Part shown: positions 1-6,111 of the stretch, one piece after another | How the letters are laid out: each line of letters opens with the position of its first letter | Numbering within the stretch: the stretch's first letter is position 1 | Source of the DNA: Clostridia bacterium | GTDB taxonomy: Bacteria > Bacillota > Clostridia > Oscillospirales > CAG-272 | DNA length: 18,355 nucleotides | Direction: 5' to 3' | Assembly: GCA_017466495.1 (NCBI GenBank) | Contig: JAFTUB010000049.1 | Location: 1 to 18,355, forward strand | Position numbers and translations under genes: made by a program | The notes under the pieces: model-generated | Database searches by the model: none | What the model was told of the DNA's origin: nothing | Seen by the model: the letters and a program-made list of their open reading frames with translations, nothing else

Positions 1-223
1 CCACACGATTACCCACCCCCAGCGTTCCCGCCAGGGCCCCCGTCCTTGCCGCCCGCGGAGAAATCCCCCCCGTTGCCGCAGGACGGCCGAGTACCCGCCT
101 CATCAACCGGGGATTCAGCAGGCGGTATCCTCTCAGCGCACAGAGGTACCACACCCCTGCTCCCATCAGACAGACAGGCAGCGCAGGCAGGATCACATAT
201 CGGTTCAGCCAGGACAAAAGCAT
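1..223 (-). CDS. AGCS-type sodium:alanine/amino-acid symporter, N-terminal fragment (cut by window edge)
   Basis: Reading leftward from an ATG at 223 gives 74 codons without a stop, running off the window. A GGGGGGAG-type ribosome site lies about 6 bases upstream. The fragment starts with a hydrophobic helix (residues 8-28, from VILPALPVCLMGAG), followed by a basic stretch. It then has GISPRAARTGALAGTLGVGN at about 53-72, which lines up with the hallmark 'ISxxxALxxALAGTLGVGNIxG' at the start of the AGCS family (sodium- or proton-coupled alanine/glycine uptake across the cytoplasmic membrane). An odd point is that the usual small/aliphatic residues after GN are replaced by Arg-Val at the very edge, so the copy is divergent or the last bases are unreliable. 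It is divergent from groES. No strong promoter is obvious; a weak extended -10 (TGCTAAAAT on the minus strand near 290) is possible. The family assignment rests on about 70 residues only. Confidence 0.6.
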   Translation of the reverse strand, partial: MLLSWLNRYVILPALPVCLMGAGVWYLCALRGYRLLNPRLMRRVLGRPAATGGISPRAARTGALAGTLGVGNRV

Positions 224-366
224 TCTTCTCCCCCCTTTCCTTCCCAATTTATGCCCATATTTACACCAAAATGCCTACGCCTCGGATTTTAGCAGACACT
301 CTTCGACAGTGTTATTTTTCCCGTCCTGTAAATTGTTAACTTAATGTGAATATTAGGGCAAAGGTC

Positions 367-394
367 TTGATTTTTCATTTTTTTGTAGTACAAT
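367..394 (+). promoter_or_regulatory. Sigma-A-type promoter of groESL
   Basis: The -35 TTGATT (367-372) and -10 TACAAT (389-394) are separated by 16 bases, giving an expected transcription start near 401. The CIRCE operator begins only a few bases after that start, the usual arrangement for HrcA repression. Confidence 0.75.
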
Positions 395-406
395 ATGCAA
401 TGTAGA

Positions 407-433
407 TTAGCACTCCGCACAAAAGAGTGCTAA
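407..433 (+). promoter_or_regulatory. CIRCE element (HrcA operator)
   Basis: A perfect inverted repeat, TTAGCACTC (407-415) - 9-base spacer (416-424) - GAGTGCTAA (425-433), identical to the classical CIRCE consensus in both arms. It lies at the start of the predicted groESL transcript. By established knowledge, HrcA binds it and represses groESL until heat or protein-folding stress titrates GroEL. No hrcA gene is in the window. Confidence 0.97.
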
Positions 434-496
434 CCCAAATCAACCCAATCTGCACACGGGCAACGCCCGATGCGCTTATTAAAGGAGGAAGTATCC

Positions 497-781
497 ATGG
501 CAATCAAACCCTTGGCAGACCGCGTTCTCGTGAAGGCAGTCGAAGCTGAAGAAAAGACCAAGACCGGTATCATCCTGACCGCCGCTTCTCAGGAGAAGCC
601 CCAGATCGCAGAAGTTGTTGCAGTCGGCCCCGGCGGCATGGTAGACGGTAAGGAGATCACCATGATCGTTAAGGTTGGTGACCGCGTCATCACCTCGAAG
701 TATTCCGGTACCGATGTCAAGTATGACGGCACCGAGTACAGCATCGTCCGCCAGAGCGACATTCTCGCTATCGTAGACTAA
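497..781 (+). CDS. groES: Co-chaperonin GroES (Hsp10)
   Basis: A 94-residue protein of normal GroES length. The start ATG at 497 is chosen over an in-frame ATG at 470 because AGGAGG sits at 483-488 with good spacing, and the protein then begins MAIKPLADRVLVK, the standard GroES N-terminus. The mobile-loop region (EEKTKTGIILTAASQEKPQ, about 18-36) and the GPG turn (VVAVGPGG) are present, with the usual C-terminal ILAIV strand. GroES caps the GroEL ring as a heptamer in the cytoplasm and enables ATP-driven folding. It is first in a two-gene operon with groEL under CIRCE control. A short CGGGC-AAC-GCCCG hairpin (457-469) lies in the leader about 14 bases before the ribosome site. Confidence 0.97.
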   Translation: MAIKPLADRVLVKAVEAEEKTKTGIILTAASQEKPQIAEVVAVGPGGMVDGKEITMIVKVGDRVITSKYSGTDVKYDGTEYSIVRQSDILAIVD

Positions 782-811
782 GCGAATCGATTATATTAGG
801 AGGAATTTATC

Positions 812-2437
812 ATGGCAAAAGATATTCTTTACGGCATTGACGCCCGCAATGCCCTGCTCCGCGGCGTCGACAAGCTTGCCGATACCGTTAAGATCACCCT
901 TGGCCCCAAGGGCCGCAATGTCGTCCTCGACAAGAAGTACGGCGCTCCCCTGATCACCAACGACGGCGTCACCATCGCCAAGGAGATCGAGCTGGAGGAT
1001 GCTGCCGAGAACATGGGCGCACAGCTGGTCAAGGAAGTTGCAACCAAGACCAATGATGCTGCCGGTGACGGTACCACCACCGCTACCCTGCTGGCGCAGG
1101 CCTTCATCCGCGAGGGCATGAAGAACGTAGCCGCAGGTGCAAACCCCATGGTCATCCGCAAGGGTATCAAGCTGGCTGTAGACCGCGCTGTGGAGTGCCT
1201 CATCGCCAACTCCAAGAAGGTCAACGGCTCCGAGGACATCGCTCGCGTCGGCACCGTTTCCTCCGGCGACGAGATCATCGGCTCCCTGATCGCCGATGCA
1301 ATGGAAAAGGTCACCTCCGACGGCGTGATCACCGTTGAGGAGTCCAAGTCCGCCGACACCTACTCCGAGGTGGTTGAGGGTATGCAGTTCGACCGCGGTT
1401 ACCTCTCCCCCTACATGGCTACTGACACCGATAAGATGGAGGCTGTCATTGATGATGCCCTCATCCTCATCACCGATAAGAAGATCTCCAACATCCAGGA
1501 GATTCTCCCCCTGCTGGAGCAGATCGTTCAGGCCGGCAAGAAGCTGCTGATCATCGCCGAGGACGTTGAGGGCGAGGCTCTCACCACCCTGGTGCTCAAC
1601 AAGCTCCGCGGCACCTTCGTCTGCATTGCCGTCAAGGCGCCCGGCTTTGGCGACCGCCGCAAGGAAATGCTCCGCGACATCGCTGTTCTCACCGGCGGCG
1701 AAGTGATCTCCAGCGAGCTTGGCCTCGAGCTGAAGGAAACCTCCATTGCACAGCTCGGCCGCGCACGTCAGGTCAAGGTCAACAAGGAAAACACCATCAT
1801 CGTGGGCGGCGCAGGCAGCTCCGATGAGATCAAGGCTCGCGTGGGTCAGATCCGCGCTGCCATTGAAATCACCACCTCCGATTTCGACCGCGAGAAGCTG
1901 CAGGAGCGCCTGGCTAAGCTGGCCGGCGGTGTTGCCGTGATCAAGGTTGGCGCTGCTACCGAGGCTGAGATGAAGGAGAAGAAGCTCCGCATCGAGGATG
2001 CCCTCAACGCAACCCGCGCTGCTGTGGAGGAAGGCATCGTAGCCGGCGGCGGTACCGCTTACCTTAACGTCATCAACGATGTTGCCAAGCTGCTGGACAC
2101 CGTTGACGGCGACGAAAAGACCGGCGTACAGATCGTTCTCAGAGCACTTGAGGAGCCCGTCCGTCAGATCGCTGCCAACGCAGGCTTTGAGGGTTCTGTC
2201 ATCATCGATAAGATCGTCAATTCCGGCAAGATCGGCTGGGGCTTCGACGCTTACAAGGAAGAATACTGCGACATGGTTGCCTCGGGTATCGTCGACCCCA
2301 CCAAGGTAACCCGCTCCGCGCTCCAGAACGCCGCTTCCATTGCTTCCGTCGTGCTCACCACCGAGGCTGTGGTTGCTGACCAGAAGGAAGAGACTCCCCC
2401 CGCTGCTCCCGCAGGCGGCATGGGCGGTATGTATTAA
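812..2437 (+). CDS. groEL: Chaperonin GroEL (Hsp60)
   Basis: A 541-residue full-length chaperonin following groES by 30 bases, with AGGAGG about 9 bases before the ATG. Diagnostic segments include ITLGPKGRNVVLD (28-40), the ATP-site motif AGDGTTTAT (84-92, with Asp86 equivalent to the catalytic Asp87 of E. coli), GFGDRRKEML in the apical domain, and the Gly/Met-rich tail GGMGGMY. It forms the double heptameric ring that encloses unfolded cytoplasmic proteins. Codons are strongly biased to C or G endings, as expected for a highly expressed gene; this bias also produces a long antisense open frame that is not a gene. It is co-transcribed with groES and ends at the hairpin 2454-2485. Confidence 0.98.
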   Translation: MAKDILYGIDARNALLRGVDKLADTVKITLGPKGRNVVLDKKYGAPLITNDGVTIAKEIELEDAAENMGAQLVKEVATKTNDAAGDGTTTATLLAQAFIREGMKNVAAGANPMVIRKGIKLAVDRAVECLIANSKKVNGSEDIARVGTVSSGDEIIGSLIADAMEKVTSDGVITVEESKSADTYSEVVEGMQFDRGYLSPYMATDTDKMEAVIDDALILITDKKISNIQEILPLLEQIVQAGKKLLIIAEDVEGEALTTLVLNKLRGTFVCIAVKAPGFGDRRKEMLRDIAVLTGGEVISSELGLELKETSIAQLGRARQVKVNKENTIIVGGAGSSDEIKARVGQIRAAIEITTSDFDREKLQERLAKLAGGVAVIKVGAATEAEMKEKKLRIEDALNATRAAVEEGIVAGGGTAYLNVINDVAKLLDTVDGDEKTGVQIVLRALEEPVRQIAANAGFEGSVIIDKIVNSGKIGWGFDAYKEEYCDMVASGIVDPTKVTRSALQNAASIASVVLTTEAVVADQKEETPPAAPAGGMGGMY

Positions 2438-2453
2438 TCCACCCCACAAACAG

Positions 2454-2485
2454 AAAAAGGCTGTCACGCAAGTGACAGCCTTTTT
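2454..2485. terminator. Bidirectional intrinsic terminator between groEL and the convergent MBL lipoprotein gene
   Basis: Stem GGCTGTCAC (2459-2467), loop GCAA, stem GTGACAGCC (2472-2480), flanked by A5 on the left and T5 on the right, so it can act on both strands. It lies 17 bases after the groEL stop and 16 bases beyond the convergent gene's stop. Confidence 0.93.
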
Positions 2486-2500
2486 GCTTGCTTTATGCCG

Positions 2501-4195
2501 TTAATCCTTTGTCTGAATGGTCACCACCACATCCCCGTCGCCGGCAAGATAGTGATGCTCCACGCAGTCCATGGCAAGGATCTGCTCATTGACGGTACGG
2601 CTATCGTAATAGGTGTTGGGCCAAAAGACAACGGAAGCAGATGCTAATTTGTACAGCGGGAAAACCGAGCCGCCGTAGCCGTGGTGGGCCACCGTGATCA
2701 TATCGCACTTCAGCGCATCCCCGTACATGGCCACCACGATGGGGCTGGCCTGGTCCCGACAGTCGCCGAGGAAAATGGTCTTACTGTCCCCCACCGTCAT
2801 CCGCACCACCACGCAGGCATTGTTGTAATCCTCGATGATCCGATTGCCAAAGTCCTCGGGGCACCAGAGAACCTCAAAGACCGCATTGGCGATCTCGATC
2901 CGCTGCCCCGTGCGAAGGACATACAGCTCCGCCCCCAAAAATCTTGCCGCTGCCGTCATGGACTCCCAGTGACCGCGGAAGGTGGATTCCACATAACGGC
3001 TCTGCATGGAAAAGGCACCGTAATTGATATAAACCGCCTCACACTCCATCTCCCGACGGTACTTCTCCGCCATGGCTTTCAGCCCATCCATGTGGTCCAC
3101 ATGGGGATGGGAGATAAAGGCCGCCGCAATACGGATCTTCTCCCCGGCAGGCGTGCGTTCCTTCATATATTGGTAGAGATAGGGTGCCGCCGCCTCGGTG
3201 CCGGTATCCATCAGCACGAAGCGACCGTCAGCCAGCTGAACAACGTAGGCATTCATGGCACCGGCCAGGTCCTTCCCTTCCTCCAGCCCCAGCTGCATCA
3301 GGGTGGTGTCGCAGACCGCGGTGTAGGCGGCAGGCTCGGGGCTGATCGGCCGCGCCGGCTCGGAAATGATCCGAACCTGGTCCAGCAAGCCCATGTGGTA
3401 AACCGTCAATCGACGGTTCTCACGGGACAGGGTCAGATAGCGGTTCTCGCCGATGGTGTTTTCCTGCATCACGACATAGCCGGCCTCGTTCAACACGTCG
3501 CGGTAAGCGGCGTACTCCGCCGCCTCCACGTCAGACAGCGTAATCTGCATTGCCTTCTCGCCGCTGGGCACACCGGCTTCCTGAATATATTCCAGCTTTC
3601 CCCCTGCCAACGTGGGAATAGCACTCAAAATGCGGTCGGCGGTTTTTGTCTGCGAAACCCTCGGCACCGCCAAAAGGCCATCTGCATAGTTTTCATGGAG
3701 GAGGGCAACCAAAGCATCCACGCCGGCCTTCAGCGCATGATTGTCCCAAGCTGCTACAACCAGCTTATTGCCCTGTACAGCGATCGTGTAATCTCCGTAT
3801 GCGGTGGAGGCCAGAACCTCCGCCGATTCGGGATATCCCGTTTGTCCCACCAGGATTTCCACCGTGGTGCTGTCATAACTTTCCCCGCGTCCGATCCAGT
3901 CCGTCGCAATCTCGGGGGTAATGCCGGTAAGGTTTTTTACATCCTGGCGGATCTGCGTCGCTGCGGCCACCTCTCCGTCGCCGGCTTTTTCGGCGCGGAC
4001 CACGCGGAAAAGTGCAGCTCCGTCCCGAATCAGAGCAAGAGGTTCCGCCTCGGGCGCGGCGGTTGTCTCGGCGATCGGCGCGGTGGTCACCCCGGGAACC
4101 GATACCCCGTCGCCACCACTGCAGGAAACACTGCACATCACAAGCAGAAGAAGAATGAGCAATGCCGAAAGACGTGAATAACCCGTTCTGTTCAT
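2501..4195 (-). CDS. Secreted lipoprotein with metallo-beta-lactamase-fold hydrolase domain (ComEC C-terminal-like)
   Basis: A 564-residue protein with a lipoprotein signal: hydrophobic residues 10-21 then SVSC with the lipidated Cys at 25, followed by a Gly/Thr/Ala/Pro-rich linker. Residues about 310-560 form a metallo-beta-lactamase-like domain. They contain SHPHVDHMDG with the HxHxDH metal motif at 363-368, FLGDC (Asp478 as a likely third ligand) and TVAHHGYGGS (His504/505). This order resembles the soluble hydrolase domain of ComEC/Rec2-type proteins. Residues about 55-300 are an additional extracellular region that I do not recognise; the part around 60-165 superficially resembles non-catalytic N-terminal domains of some secreted glycosidases. 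The substrate is unknown; a phosphodiester or nucleotide is possible by family analogy. The ATG at 4195 has GGAGGGG upstream. It is monocistronic between two terminators. The fold is sure, the function is not. Confidence 0.85.
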   Translation of the reverse strand: MNRTGYSRLSALLILLLLVMCSVSCSGGDGVSVPGVTTAPIAETTAAPEAEPLALIRDGAALFRVVRAEKAGDGEVAAATQIRQDVKNLTGITPEIATDWIGRGESYDSTTVEILVGQTGYPESAEVLASTAYGDYTIAVQGNKLVVAAWDNHALKAGVDALVALLHENYADGLLAVPRVSQTKTADRILSAIPTLAGGKLEYIQEAGVPSGEKAMQITLSDVEAAEYAAYRDVLNEAGYVVMQENTIGENRYLTLSRENRRLTVYHMGLLDQVRIISEPARPISPEPAAYTAVCDTTLMQLGLEEGKDLAGAMNAYVVQLADGRFVLMDTGTEAAAPYLYQYMKERTPAGEKIRIAAAFISHPHVDHMDGLKAMAEKYRREMECEAVYINYGAFSMQSRYVESTFRGHWESMTAAARFLGAELYVLRTGQRIEIANAVFEVLWCPEDFGNRIIEDYNNACVVVRMTVGDSKTIFLGDCRDQASPIVVAMYGDALKCDMITVAHHGYGGSVFPLYKLASASVVFWPNTYYDSRTVNEQILAMDCVEHHYLAGDGDVVVTIQTKD

Positions 4196-4234
4196 AAATA
4201 CCCCTCCGTAGTTAAATCGTTACCATGCACTTAT

Positions 4235-4264
4235 ATCATACAACACGCTTTTCGTCTATAGCAA
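4235..4264 (-). promoter_or_regulatory. Probable promoter of the MBL lipoprotein gene
   Basis: On the minus strand, TTGCTA (4264-4259) and TATGAT (4240-4235) are separated by 18 bases, about 40 bases before the ATG at 4195. The match is moderate and is supported mainly by its position between an upstream terminator and the gene. Confidence 0.45.
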
Positions 4265-4318
4265 AGATACCCAAACCTGTTCCTGCGTTTTTATGCAACC
4301 ATCACATTCCCGCAAAGA

Positions 4319-4352
4319 AAAGAAGGCTGTCACTTGTGTGACAGCCTTCTTT
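4319..4352 (-). terminator. Second intrinsic terminator downstream of the structured-RNA locus
   Basis: A 15-bp perfect stem AAAGAAGGCTGTCAC (4319-4333), loop TTGT, then its complement (4338-4352). On the minus strand the stem is followed by a T-rich tail. No plus-strand gene precedes it, so its natural use is to stop minus-strand transcription from the RNA locus or the yqgF operon before the MBL gene promoter. Its core stem GGCTGTCAC/GTGACAGCC is identical to the terminator at 2459-2480 beyond the other end of the MBL gene. Confidence 0.85.
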
Positions 4353-4363
4353 GGCAGAACAAC

Positions 4364-4431
4364 AAAAAACCGCAGGGGAGGTTCCCTACCGCAACTCCCC
4401 CCATGAAGGCGGTGAGATGAGCTCCCCTGCG
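4364..4431 (-). terminator. Terminal hairpin of the candidate ncRNA
   Basis: On the minus strand CGCAGGGGAG (4431-4422) pairs with CTCCCCTGCG (4380-4371), followed by T6 (4369-4364). Inside, ACCGC (4413-4409) pairs with GCGGT (4392-4388) around a purine-rich apical loop containing GGGGGGAG. A 10-bp GC-rich outer stem plus U-tract is a good intrinsic terminator. The large structured interior suggests it is also part of the functional RNA fold. Confidence 0.75.
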
Positions 4432-4533
4432 CACATTAGCTGATTGACAGGCTGCGGACCGCAATTAGTCCGATGACAAAACAGCCTTTCCACACCGAGA
4501 AGATCAGCATCAACCGTCTCAGCGTTTTCTGCT
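4364..4533 (-). ncRNA. Candidate structured non-coding RNA (~170 nt), family not identified
   Basis: This is a non-coding interval with all the parts of an independent RNA gene on the minus strand. There is an extended -10 at 4547-4539 and a predicted start near 4533. Hairpin 1 pairs CUGAGA with UCUCGG (4522-4517 with 4500-4495) around a 16-nt loop. Hairpin 2 pairs AGGCUG with CAGCCU (4487-4482 with 4454-4449), with CGGAC/GUCCG nested inside. A long terminator stem is followed by U6. The loop of hairpin 1 carries GCUGAU (4508-4503), exactly complementary to AUCAGC (4444-4439) just beyond hairpin 2, so a pseudoknot is possible. It is neither tRNA, tmRNA, SRP RNA nor a T-box by inspection. Size and design would fit 6S RNA or the raiA-type RNA class, but I cannot confirm either. 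It lies between the yqgF operon and the MBL gene, with no open frame carrying a convincing ribosome site. Confidence 0.6.
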
Positions 4534-4538
4534 TTACT

Positions 4539-4547
4539 ATTATAGCA
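4539..4547 (-). promoter_or_regulatory. Extended -10 promoter of the candidate ncRNA
   Basis: The minus strand reads TGCTATAAT (4547-4539), a perfect extended -10 (TGnTATAAT). The matching -35 position (about 4567-4562, TAGATG) does not resemble the consensus, as is typical of extended -10 promoters. A dyad symmetry covers exactly that -35 region. Confidence 0.7.
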
Positions 4548-4555
4548 CAATCCCA

Positions 4556-4575
4556 TTTCCCCATCTATGGGGAAA
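4556..4575. repeat. Inverted repeat over the -35 region of the ncRNA promoter
   Basis: TTTCCCCA (4556-4563), TCTA, TGGGGAAA (4568-4575): a perfect 8-bp dyad with a 4-base centre, 12-31 bp upstream of the -10 hexamer. It has no T-tract on the minus strand, so it is unlikely to be the yqgF operon terminator. An operator or activator site is a reasonable inference. Confidence 0.45.
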
Positions 4576-4676
4576 ATCGCCAAAATTCGCCGCGATTTTT
4601 TATGCAATTCAACACAGATTTTTCCACAACGAGAAATATACGAAAAAGCAGAAGAAAACAACCGCGGCAAAGTAAC

Positions 4677-5129
4677 CTACATTCTTGACAGGCGATCAAG
4701 GGCATTCTGCAGGATGATCTGCGCGGACAGGGTATCGATCACCGCCTTGCGGTTTTTGCCCCGGGTATTGGTATCATTGAGATAGCGCGCGGCAGCCATG
4801 GTGGTCATCCGCTCGTCAAAGGTGGACACAGGAAGCCCCGTCAGCTCTCGCAGCGCTTCGGCGAACTGCACCGCGTGCTCGGCACGGGGGCCGTGGGTCC
4901 CATTCATGTTGGTGGGGAGCCCCACAATAATCGCCCCCACTCCCCGGGATTTTGCCTCCTCTGCCACAGCGGAAGCCGCCTTGGCCAGGCCGGGCACCCG
5001 GAGATAGCCGATGCCCTGGGCCAGGAAGCGGCCTTCGTCCGATACCGCCAGTCCCGTGCGCACATCCCCGAAGTCTACCCCCAGGATGCGCCCCGAGGTG
5101 GCCTTTACGGTTTCCAGCGTATCAAGCAT
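4677..5129 (-). CDS. yqgF: Putative Holliday junction resolvase / pre-16S rRNA nuclease YqgF (RuvX)
   Basis: A 150-residue protein matching the usual YqgF length. The start ATG at 5129 is selected over longer in-frame starts because AGGAG lies about 8 bases upstream and the family N-terminal strand follows. It has the RNase H-like acidic residues: GVDFGDVRTGLAVSD (17-31, Asp19), VGLPTNMNGTHGPRA (69-83), TFDERMTT (103-110, Glu106) and KAVIDTLSAQ (128-137, Asp132). By family knowledge it is a cytoplasmic nuclease involved in 16S rRNA 5'-end processing and/or DNA junction resolution, and is usually conserved as a single copy. Its first codons overlap the end of the preceding hydrolase gene by 8 bases, which suggests translational coupling. 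It is the last gene of the eight-gene run. Confidence 0.93.
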   Translation of the reverse strand: MLDTLETVKATSGRILGVDFGDVRTGLAVSDEGRFLAQGIGYLRVPGLAKAASAVAEEAKSRGVGAIIVGLPTNMNGTHGPRAEHAVQFAEALRELTGLPVSTFDERMTTMAAARYLNDTNTRGKNRKAVIDTLSAQIILQNALDRLSRM

Positions 5130-6105
5130 CGGTCTTCTCCTCTCCGAACCGCGCATCCAGCCACGCGGTAATGTCTGCATACACCTGGGCGCGGTTGAGC
5201 TCGTTGAGAATCTCATGCCGTGCATCGGGGTAAAGGGTCAGCGTCAAGTCCCGCACCCCTGCCTTCGCCAGGCGCTCGTGCACCTGCTTCACCCCCACGC
5301 CGAAGCCTCCCACGGGATCCATCTCCCCGGAGGTGAGCAGAACCGGAAGATCCGCAGGGATCTTCTCCGCCCAATCGGATCGTGAAACACGGCCCAGCAG
5401 AGTGAACAGATCGTGCCATCCCCGTGCGGTAAAGGCAAAATTGCAGAGGGGATCGGCGATGTACGCCTCCACCACCGCATCGTCCCGGGAGATCCAGGAC
5501 TTACTGTTCACCGGCTTCTCATACCGGCGGTTATAGCCACCGAAGGCGATTTTGGCCAGCAGGTTTGAGCGGTACCGCTCACCGCGGTGCTTCATCCGCC
5601 AGCCGGCCAGCATCTTCCCTGCTCCTGTGGGCATATCCGCACCGGCGGTGCCCATAAAGATGACCCCGTCGTAGTCCTCGGGGTACATAGCCGCCACGTT
5701 CCGGGCAATGAAGGAGCCCATACTGTGCCCCAGCAGGATCAGGGGCAACCCGGGGAAGGCACGGCGCAGACGAAGAGTCATCTCGTGCACGTCCTCGATC
5801 ATGGCATCGGCACCGCCGCCCTCACCGGTAAATCCCAGATCATCGGGGCTGGCGGCAGTGTTGCCGTGGCCGAGATGATCGTTGCCGCCAACGGCATAGC
5901 CTTGTCCGCAAAGATAGCGGGCAAAGGGGGTGTAGCGTTGTACATATTCCTGCATCCCGTGGGAGAGCTGCACCACAGCGCGGGGCTGCTGCTCAGGCTG
6001 CCAGAGATAGCAGGCAACGGTGTCCTTTCCGTTGGCCGAAGGATAGGAGTCCCGGTCAAAGGAAATGACCCGGGGTTCGGTTACACGTTTTTTTCTCTGT
6101 TCCAT
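5122..6105 (-). CDS. Alpha/beta hydrolase, lysophospholipase / monoacylglycerol lipase type
   Basis: A 327-residue soluble alpha/beta hydrolase of the serine aminopeptidase S33 / Hydrolase_4 type. The oxyanion segment LSHGMQEY is at 48-55, NDHLGHG at 75-81, and the nucleophile elbow GHSMGS at 126-131 (Ser128). The acid Asp263 is in SGEMDPVG and the base His297 in DARHEI, so the triad is intact. GHSMGS with DHLGHG is typical of monoglyceride lipase and lysophospholipase relatives; the true ester substrate is not predictable. There is no signal peptide. The start ATG at 6105 has GAGGTG about 6 bases upstream and lies 6 bases after the PfkB kinase stop. It overlaps yqgF by 8 bases at the other end. 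Confidence 0.9.
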   Translation of the reverse strand: MEQRKKRVTEPRVISFDRDSYPSANGKDTVACYLWQPEQQPRAVVQLSHGMQEYVQRYTPFARYLCGQGYAVGGNDHLGHGNTAASPDDLGFTGEGGGADAMIEDVHEMTLRLRRAFPGLPLILLGHSMGSFIARNVAAMYPEDYDGVIFMGTAGADMPTGAGKMLAGWRMKHRGERYRSNLLAKIAFGGYNRRYEKPVNSKSWISRDDAVVEAYIADPLCNFAFTARGWHDLFTLLGRVSRSDWAEKIPADLPVLLTSGEMDPVGGFGVGVKQVHERLAKAGVRDLTLTLYPDARHEILNELNRAQVYADITAWLDARFGEEKTDA

Positions 6106-6111
6106 AACACC

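Noticed and set aside
296..312. ACACT-7-AGTGT inverted repeat upstream of the symporter
   Set aside because: Five-base arms are expected by chance and it is not placed convincingly against a promoter.
46..339. 97-codon plus-strand frame upstream of groES
   Set aside because: No ribosome site, Pro/Ser-rich composition, and it lies antisense to a better-supported symporter start; it also runs into the groE promoter region.
791..2467. 558-codon open frame antisense to groEL
   Set aside because: It mirrors groEL codon by codon, has a biased Leu/Gly/Asp composition, no family motif and no placed ribosome site; it results from strong third-position bias in groEL.
2681..4177. 498-codon plus-strand frame antisense to the MBL lipoprotein gene
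   Set aside because: Composition typical of an antisense shadow (many His, Arg, Gly), no recognisable domain, while the minus strand has signal peptide, metal motifs and ribosome site.
4573..4599. AAAATCGC / GCGATTTT hairpin considered as the yqgF operon terminator
   Set aside because: AT-rich 8-bp stem with an 11-base loop and only a short T-run on the minus strand; too weak to call, so the operon end remains undefined.
4386..4670. 94-codon minus-strand frame across the ncRNA locus
   Set aside because: It starts upstream of the RNA promoter without a ribosome site and runs through the hairpins and most of the terminator; low-complexity translation without a recognisable domain.
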